From NCBI RefSeq assembly GCF_002159625.1, contig NZ_NFIZ01000004.1, forward strand, positions 1 to 64,000: a stretch of 64,000 nucleotides of DNA. Direction: 5' to 3'. Numbering within the stretch: the first letter of the stretch is position 1; the number at the start of each line of letters is the position of its first letter. Positions 59,851 through 64,000 of the stretch are shown here, one piece after another. The position numbers and the translations under genes are program-made. The stretch is from Olsenella sp. An285 (GTDB lineage: Bacteria > Actinomycetota > Coriobacteriia > Coriobacteriales > Atopobiaceae). A model generated the notes under the pieces. The model worked only from the letters and a program-made list of their open reading frames with translations. It was not told the DNA's origin and did no database searches.

Positions 59851-61236
59851 CTACTGGATTCCCGGGACGTGCGGAATCGTGGCGAAGCCGGCCTCGAGCT
59901 CCTCGTCGGTGGGGACGTGGTCCTCCATCTCGCCGCGGTTGTATCTGTCGTAGGCGACCATGTCGAAGTAGCCCGTTCCCGTGAGGCCAAAGAGGATGGT
60001 CTTGGCCTCGCCGGTCTCACGGCACCTCTCGGCCTCGCGCATGGCCACGAGGATGGCGTGGGCGCTCTCGGGCGCCGGCAGGATGGTCTCGAGCTTGGCG
60101 AACCGCTCGCCCGCCTCGAAGACCTCCGTCTGGCGCACGGCCACGGCCTCGAGGTAGCCGTCGTGGTGCAGCTTGGAGACGATGGGGCTCATGCCGTGGT
60201 AGCGGAGTCCTCCCGCGTGGTCGGGGCTGGGGATGAAGCCGTTGCCGAGCGTGTACATCTTCACGAGAGGGCAGGTCTGGCCCGTGTCCGCGAAGTCGTA
60301 GGCGTACCGGCCGCGCGTGAGCGAGGGGCAGCTCGCGGGCTCCACCGCGACGAAGCGCGTGCCGGGACGCTCTCCGCGCAGCTTGTCGCGCATGAAGGGG
60401 GCGATGAGGCCGCCGAGGTTGGAGCCGCCGCCCGCACAGCCGATCACGACGTCCGGGTACTCGCCTATCGCGCGCAGGGCCTCGTAGCTCTCGAGGCCTA
60501 TCACGCTCTGGTGGAGCACCACCTGGTTGAGGACGCTGCCGAGCTGGTAGCGGCCGCGGTTCTCCGGCACGTGGAGGGCCCGCTCCACGGCCTCGGAGAT
60601 GGCGGTGCCGAGCGAGCCGGAGGAGTCGGGGTGGGCGGCCAGGATGCGCCGTCCCGCCTCGGTGGTGTCGCTCGGCGACGGCGTCACCGTGGCGCCGAAG
60701 GTCTCCATGATGTTGCGCCGGAACGGCTTCTGCTCAAAGGAGCACTTGACCATGAAGACGTCGAGGTCAAGGCCATAGTGCGCGGCGGCCTCGGCAAGCG
60801 CGGTGCCCCACTGCCCCGCGCCCGTCTCGGTGGTGATGGTGGTGAGGCCCTGCGCGGCGGCGTAGTAGGCCTGTGCGAGCGCGGAGTTGAGCTTGTGGGA
60901 GCCGCTCGTGTTGTTGCCCTCGAACTTGTAGTAGATGTGCGCGGGCGTGTCGAGCGCGCTCTCGAGGTTGTACGCGCGGCACAGTGGGCTCGGCCGGTAG
61001 ACCTTGTACATCTCGCGCACGGGCGCGGGGATCTCGACGTAGGCGGTGTCGTCGTCGAGCTCCTGGTCTATCAGCGCGTCCGCGAAGACGGGCGCGAGGT
61101 CCTCGTGCGTGGCCACGGCGCCGTTTGGCAGGCGCATGGGCTCGGGCTTCTCCGGCATGTCCGCCCGCAGGTTGTACCAGGCGGTGGGAATCTGGCTCTC
61201 GCCGAGGTAGGTGCGGTAGGGGGTGGTGCCGGTCAT
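59851..61236 (-). CDS. trpB2: Tryptophan synthase beta chain, TrpB2 type
   Basis: A PLP enzyme joining indole and serine to tryptophan, 461 residues, the longer TrpB2 form. The PLP lysine is in SGSHKLNSALAQAYY, the Glu/Gly segment in TTETGAGQWGTALAEAAA, and the phosphate-binding loop in GCAGGGSNLGGL. TrpB2 enzymes usually act without TrpA, and no other trp gene is present, which fits salvage of free indole. ATG 61236 is preceded by GAAAGGAGCGCGTC. Upstream lie a terminator hairpin and a Trp-rich leader peptide, evidence of transcription attenuation. Confidence 0.94.
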   Translation of the reverse strand: MTGTTPYRTYLGESQIPTAWYNLRADMPEKPEPMRLPNGAVATHEDLAPVFADALIDQELDDDTAYVEIPAPVREMYKVYRPSPLCRAYNLESALDTPAHIYYKFEGNNTSGSHKLNSALAQAYYAAAQGLTTITTETGAGQWGTALAEAAAHYGLDLDVFMVKCSFEQKPFRRNIMETFGATVTPSPSDTTEAGRRILAAHPDSSGSLGTAISEAVERALHVPENRGRYQLGSVLNQVVLHQSVIGLESYEALRAIGEYPDVVIGCAGGGSNLGGLIAPFMRDKLRGERPGTRFVAVEPASCPSLTRGRYAYDFADTGQTCPLVKMYTLGNGFIPSPDHAGGLRYHGMSPIVSKLHHDGYLEAVAVRQTEVFEAGERFAKLETILPAPESAHAILVAMREAERCRETGEAKTILFGLTGTGYFDMVAYDRYNRGEMEDHVPTDEELEAGFATIPHVPGIQ

Positions 61237-61270
61237 GACGCGCTCCTTTCGCAGTGGGTTCTTCTCGCAC

Positions 61271-61307
61271 AAGAAAAGGGCCCCCGGAACTGAGTCCGAG
61301 GGCCCTT
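61271..61307 (-). terminator. Attenuator hairpin in the trpB2 leader
   Basis: On the minus strand AAGGGCCCTCGGA pairs with TCCGGGGGCCCTT (13 bp) around CTCAGT and is followed by TTCTT. It lies between the Trp leader peptide and trpB2, in the position of the trp attenuator. The stretch GACGAGGCC just upstream can pair with its 5' arm as an antiterminator. Confidence 0.8.
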
Positions 61308-61328
61308 ATGCATGCGTGAGTGGCCTCG

Positions 61329-61424
61329 TCAGTCCGAGAGGGGAGTCGTCCTTGTCCACCACCACGCGCCAGCGCCGGCTGCGGCCGGAGCGCCGAGAAG
61401 AGCGATGTGCGCGAGACGGGACAT
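61329..61424 (-). CDS. trpL: Trp leader peptide with three consecutive Trp codons
   Basis: A 31-residue ORF beginning MSRLAHIALLG and continuing to GAWWWTRTTPLSD. TGG TGG TGG sits ten codons before the stop (WWW at residues 21-23), followed 21 bases after the stop by the attenuator hairpin. A GAAAGG site lies nine bases before ATG 61424. Ribosome stalling at the Trp codons when charged tRNA-Trp is scarce should favour the antiterminator and allow trpB2 expression. This is the classical attenuation design in front of a stand-alone trpB2. Confidence 0.82.
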   Translation of the reverse strand: MSRLAHIALLGAPAAAGAGAWWWTRTTPLSD

Positions 61425-61458
61425 GGGCGGCATCCTTTCGGTGACGATTGAGGAAAGG

Positions 61459-62113
61459 CTACAGGTCCCGTGTTTCCGCAGCGTTGCCGGGGAGAGAAGT
61501 GCCCGTTGCCGCCAGCTCCCGCGCCTCCCGGCGAAGGAGGGCCCGCGCGGCGCGCTCGTTGGGGTACGCGCGGGCGAGAAGAACGTGGAACCTCTGGTTG
61601 TGGCTCGGCTCGAGAAGGTGCGTGAGCTCGTGGGCCAGCACGTAGTCGAGGCAGGTGGGCGGGTAGGCGGCAAGGCGCACGTTCACGCGGATCCGCCCCG
61701 TGCGCGGGGTGCACGAGCCCCAGCGCGTGGACATCGCGCGCAGCTGCCAGGCGGTCGCGCGGGCGCCCACCGCCTCCTCCGCGCGCTCGACCGCCGCCGG
61801 CAGGGCGCGCGCGAGCTCGGCGCGGTAGAGCTCGTCGGGGGCGGTGCCGGCGGGAAGCGTCACGAGCGCGCCCCAGAGGGGGACGAGGCCGTCGTCCGGC
61901 GTCCCCTGCGACCGGCGCGCCACGTGGGTGCGAAGCCACGCCTCGTGCCCCTCCAGGAAGCCGCGCGCCTCCGCCAGCGAGGTGCGCGGAGGTATGGAGA
62001 GGTGGGCGGTGCCGTCCGCGCGCACGCGCAGGTTGAGCCTGCGGACGCGCTTGCGCTCGACCTCGACCTCGACGCCCCCCCACGACGAGGGTCCGGGTTG
62101 CCCGAGCTCCCAC
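61459..62113 (-). CDS. YgjP-like zinc metallopeptidase with 5' frameshift
   Basis: A YgjP/SprT-like metal-dependent hydrolase domain: VLAHELTHLLEPSHNQRFH supplies HExxH and a downstream His, and WGSCTPRTGRIRVNVRL is the typical central segment. The frame from GTG 62025 (188 residues) omits the conserved VEVEVERKRVRRLNLRV that is encoded just upstream. That stretch has no start in its own frame. The natural start, GTG 62113 three bases after the XRE stop, is in another frame (GARATRTLVVGG). The two join if one base is removed from the C7 tract at 62075-62081. So the gene is either phase-variable, a recent frameshift, or affected by a sequencing error. Confidence 0.75.
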
Positions 62114-62116
62114 GCC

Positions 62117-62704
62117 CTAGCCGCCGACCCTCATGAGCGCCTCGATGGCGAGGGCGAGCGGCACGCCCTTGAGCGCCCAGCCAAGGAAGGTGAGCGGGTA
62201 CTCGTTGTCATCCGGGCGCGCGCCGTTCTCGATGTAGTCGGCGACGTCGCGCGCCGTCTTCAGGCCCGCCTCGCGCTCGAGGGAGAAGGCGCGCCAGGAG
62301 AGCCACAGCGTGGGCAGGAGGAGCGCGGCGTAGACGGCCCAGTGCACCTGCCCGAGGCCGAGGATGCGAGCGATCTCGATCGCGAACACGGCCACCCAGC
62401 CGAGGCAGAGGGCCCCGTAGATGGTCTTGAGCTCCGAGCGCGACGCCTCGGCGAGCTCCGCCATGCGCCTCCTCTCGTCCTCGCCCAGAAGCTCCGGGAG
62501 GCCCATGCCCAGCGTGGATGCCGCGCCCACGAGGCTCTGGATGTCGGGGAGCGTCTTGCCGCGCTCCCAGTTGGAGACCGTCTGCCTCGAGACGTGGAGC
62601 TCCTCCGCGAGCGCCTCCTGCGTGAGGCCGCGCCCCTCGCGCGTCTGACGCAGCCGCTCGCCCACCCGCTCCCTGTCGCAGTCCTCCATGCGCACCTTGC
62701 CCAC
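62117..62704 (-). CDS. XRE-family regulator with membrane segments
   Basis: A 195-residue protein. The N-terminal helix-turn-helix (RLRQTREGRGLTQEALAEEL, then HVSRQTVSNWERGKTLPDIQ) is of the XRE/Cro type. Two hydrophobic segments follow (GALCLGWVAVFAIEIARILG; HWAVYAALLLPTLWLSW) and a weaker one near the end. Membrane-tethered XRE proteins of this shape often sit beside transporters. GTG 62704 is preceded by an excellent AAGGGAGGTG site; ATG 62689 is an alternative. It is divergent from the ABC-FtsX gene and may regulate it. Confidence 0.85.
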   Translation of the reverse strand: MGKVRMEDCDRERVGERLRQTREGRGLTQEALAEELHVSRQTVSNWERGKTLPDIQSLVGAASTLGMGLPELLGEDERRRMAELAEASRSELKTIYGALCLGWVAVFAIEIARILGLGQVHWAVYAALLLPTLWLSWRAFSLEREAGLKTARDVADYIENGARPDDNEYPLTFLGWALKGVPLALAIEALMRVGG

Positions 62705-62901
62705 GGCGCACCTCCCTTCGTCCGCTCAGAGTATGGCACGACGGCGCGACGGTGTCTGTCAAAAGTCTTTTGCGGCGCGGGTTTTCCGAGGTCGCGTGAG
62801 AGGGACAAACCGTGCGACCGAGCCACCCGGTCGTGCGGGCAGGTCTGCGCGAGGGGTCGTTTGGGTACCATGAAGTGGTCGAGGCACCATCTGGAGGACC
62901 C

Positions 62902-64000
62902 ATGCTCGAGCTCAAGGACATCTGCAAGCGCTACACCACCGACTCCTTCACCCAGGTCGCGCTCGACCACGTCTCCGTCGCCTTTCGCGACAACGAGTTC
63001 GTGGCCGTGCTGGGGCCCTCGGGCTCGGGCAAGACCACGATGCTCAACATCGTGGGCGGCCTCGACCACTTTGACGAGGGCGACCTCGTGATCGACGGCA
63101 TCTCCACCCGCGAGTACCGCGACCGCGACTGGGACACCTACCGCAACAACCGCATCGGCTTCGTCTTCCAGAGCTACAACCTCATCCCGCACCAGACGAT
63201 CCTCGCCAACGTGGAGCTCGCGCTCACGCTCTCGGGCGTGGGGCGCTCCGAGCGCCGGCGCCGCGCGCTCGACGCCCTCGCGCGCGTGGGCCTCGCCGAC
63301 CATGTGAACAAGCGCCCGAGCCAGCTCTCCGGCGGCCAGATGCAGCGCGTGGCCATAGCTCGCGCCCTCATCAACGACCCCGAGATCCTGCTCGCCGACG
63401 AGCCCACGGGCGCCCTCGACTCCGCCACCTCCGTGCAGGTCATGGACCTCCTCAAGGAGGTCGCGCGGGACCGCCTGGTGGTCATGGTCACGCACAACCC
63501 CGAGCTCGCGCGCCAGTACGCCACCCGCATCGTGGAGCTGCGCGACGGCCACATCACCGCCGACTCCGACCCCCTCGACCCCAACGCCGTCCCCCGGCGC
63601 GAGGCCAAGCGGGCGCGCCGAACCTCCATGAGCTTCCTCACCGCGCTCGGGCTCTCGTTCAACAACCTCATGACCAAGAAGGGCCGCACCATCATGACGG
63701 CCTTCGCCGGGTCCATCGGCATCATCGGCATCGCCGCGATCCTGGCGCTCGCAAACGGCGTGAACGACTACATCGCCAAGGTGGAGGAGGACACCCTCTC
63801 CAGCTACCCGCTCTCCATCACCAAGCAGAGCATGGACATCTCCGGGATGCTCTCGGAGGACGGGACGAGCGAGGGCCAGGCTGCCGAGAAGGACGACGAC
63901 CCCACCCAGATCCCCGAGTTCATGATGCTCACGGACATGTTCGCCTCCGTGGGCTCCAACGACCTCTCAGGGCTCAGGTCCTACCTCGAGACGAACCCCG
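62902..64000 (+). CDS. ABC transporter with fused ATPase and FtsX permease (3' end outside window)
   Basis: The frame from ATG 62902 is open to the window end; 366 residues are visible. The ATPase domain has Walker A ([16 protein letters not shown]), Q-loop [14 protein letters not shown], signature [15 protein letters not shown], Walker [14 protein letters not shown] and H-loop MVTHNPELA. After an Arg-rich linker comes a permease start ([20 protein letters not shown]) and an extracellular domain with [20 protein letters not shown]. This is the MacB-like fusion layout. Preceded by CTGGAGGACCC. Substrate unknown; the divergent XRE regulator may control it. Confidence 0.9.
   Translation, partial: MLELKDICKRYTTDSFTQVALDHVSVAFRDNEFVAVLGPSGSGKTTMLNIVGGLDHFDEGDLVIDGISTREYRDRDWDTYRNNRIGFVFQSYNLIPHQTILANVELALTLSGVGRSERRRRALDALARVGLADHVNKRPSQLSGGQMQRVAIARALINDPEILLADEPTGALDSATSVQVMDLLKEVARDRLVVMVTHNPELARQYATRIVELRDGHITADSDPLDPNAVPRREAKRARRTSMSFLTALGLSFNNLMTKKGRTIMTAFAGSIGIIGIAAILALANGVNDYIAKVEEDTLSSYPLSITKQSMDISGMLSEDGTSEGQAAEKDDDPTQIPEFMMLTDMFASVGSNDLSGLRSYLETNP

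Noticed and set aside
61237-61328. T-box riboswitch before trpB2
   Set aside because: No T-box core sequence or specifier stem was seen, and the Trp-codon leader peptide explains the hairpin better.

Overview
The window is very G+C-rich bacterial DNA, dense with genes and with GTG starts common. It carries a superoxide reductase, a four-gene ECF transporter, a molybdenum hydroxylase, FtsX-type exporters and a CstA transporter. This mix suggests an anaerobic, high-GC Actinobacterium, most like Coriobacteriia (Olsenella/Atopobium/Collinsella-type). That placement is inference; no rRNA or marker gene pins it down.

Layout. 1-14.9 kb, all on +: addB (cut by the left edge), addA, dnaE, superoxide reductase, an NAD-synthetase-like protein that has lost both active sites, and ruvCAB behind an SOS-type box. 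15-18.6 kb, mostly +: PTS EIIA, a DJ-1/PfpI protein, a GGQ release-factor-like protein, an ADP-ribosylglycohydrolase, a MIF-like protein. 19-26.8 kb, on -: a heterodimeric ABC exporter and a two-gene xanthine-dehydrogenase-type enzyme. 27.1-30.1 kb, on +: ecfA-ecfA-ecfT-S component. 30.3-35.7 kb: M19 dipeptidase, MFS exporter and a small membrane protein on -, then Ddl and a GH3 lipoprotein on +. 35.9-46.4 kb, on -: a Zn/Cd-type P-ATPase with its HMA protein and ArsR regulator, xpt, a TIM-barrel-like protein, an aldo/keto reductase, an amidohydrolase operon with TauE and DUF3100-type membrane proteins, and a membrane-anchored acidic protein. 46.5-57.4 kb: an SPFH protein on +, then on - a HAD phosphatase, two large FtsX permeases with their ATPase, and a histidine kinase/response regulator pair. 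57.6-64 kb: cstA (+), trpB2 behind a Trp-rich leader peptide (-), a YgjP-like metallopeptidase with an apparent frameshift (-), an XRE regulator (-), and an ABC-FtsX fusion cut by the right edge (+).

Two genome-scale signals stand out. First, the nonamer GAGAAGRAC, usually extended to SCGAGAAGRACG, was found by eye at least 37 times on both strands: in frame, out of frame, and about ten times between genes, once as an inverted pair beyond trpB2. Its density and behaviour resemble a DNA uptake sequence. Second, most operon ends carry a large inverted repeat. Several begin directly at a stop codon, the sequences differ from site to site, and two lie in frame inside FtsX genes like Rickettsia palindromic elements. 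Two further spacers hold tandem hairpin repeats with exact 61-bp and 41-bp periods.

Regulation visible in the sequence: an SOS box at ruvC; two SmtB/CzrA-type operators at the metal-efflux genes; a matching palindrome upstream of both the FtsX-transporter operon and the two-component operon; and Trp attenuation of trpB2.
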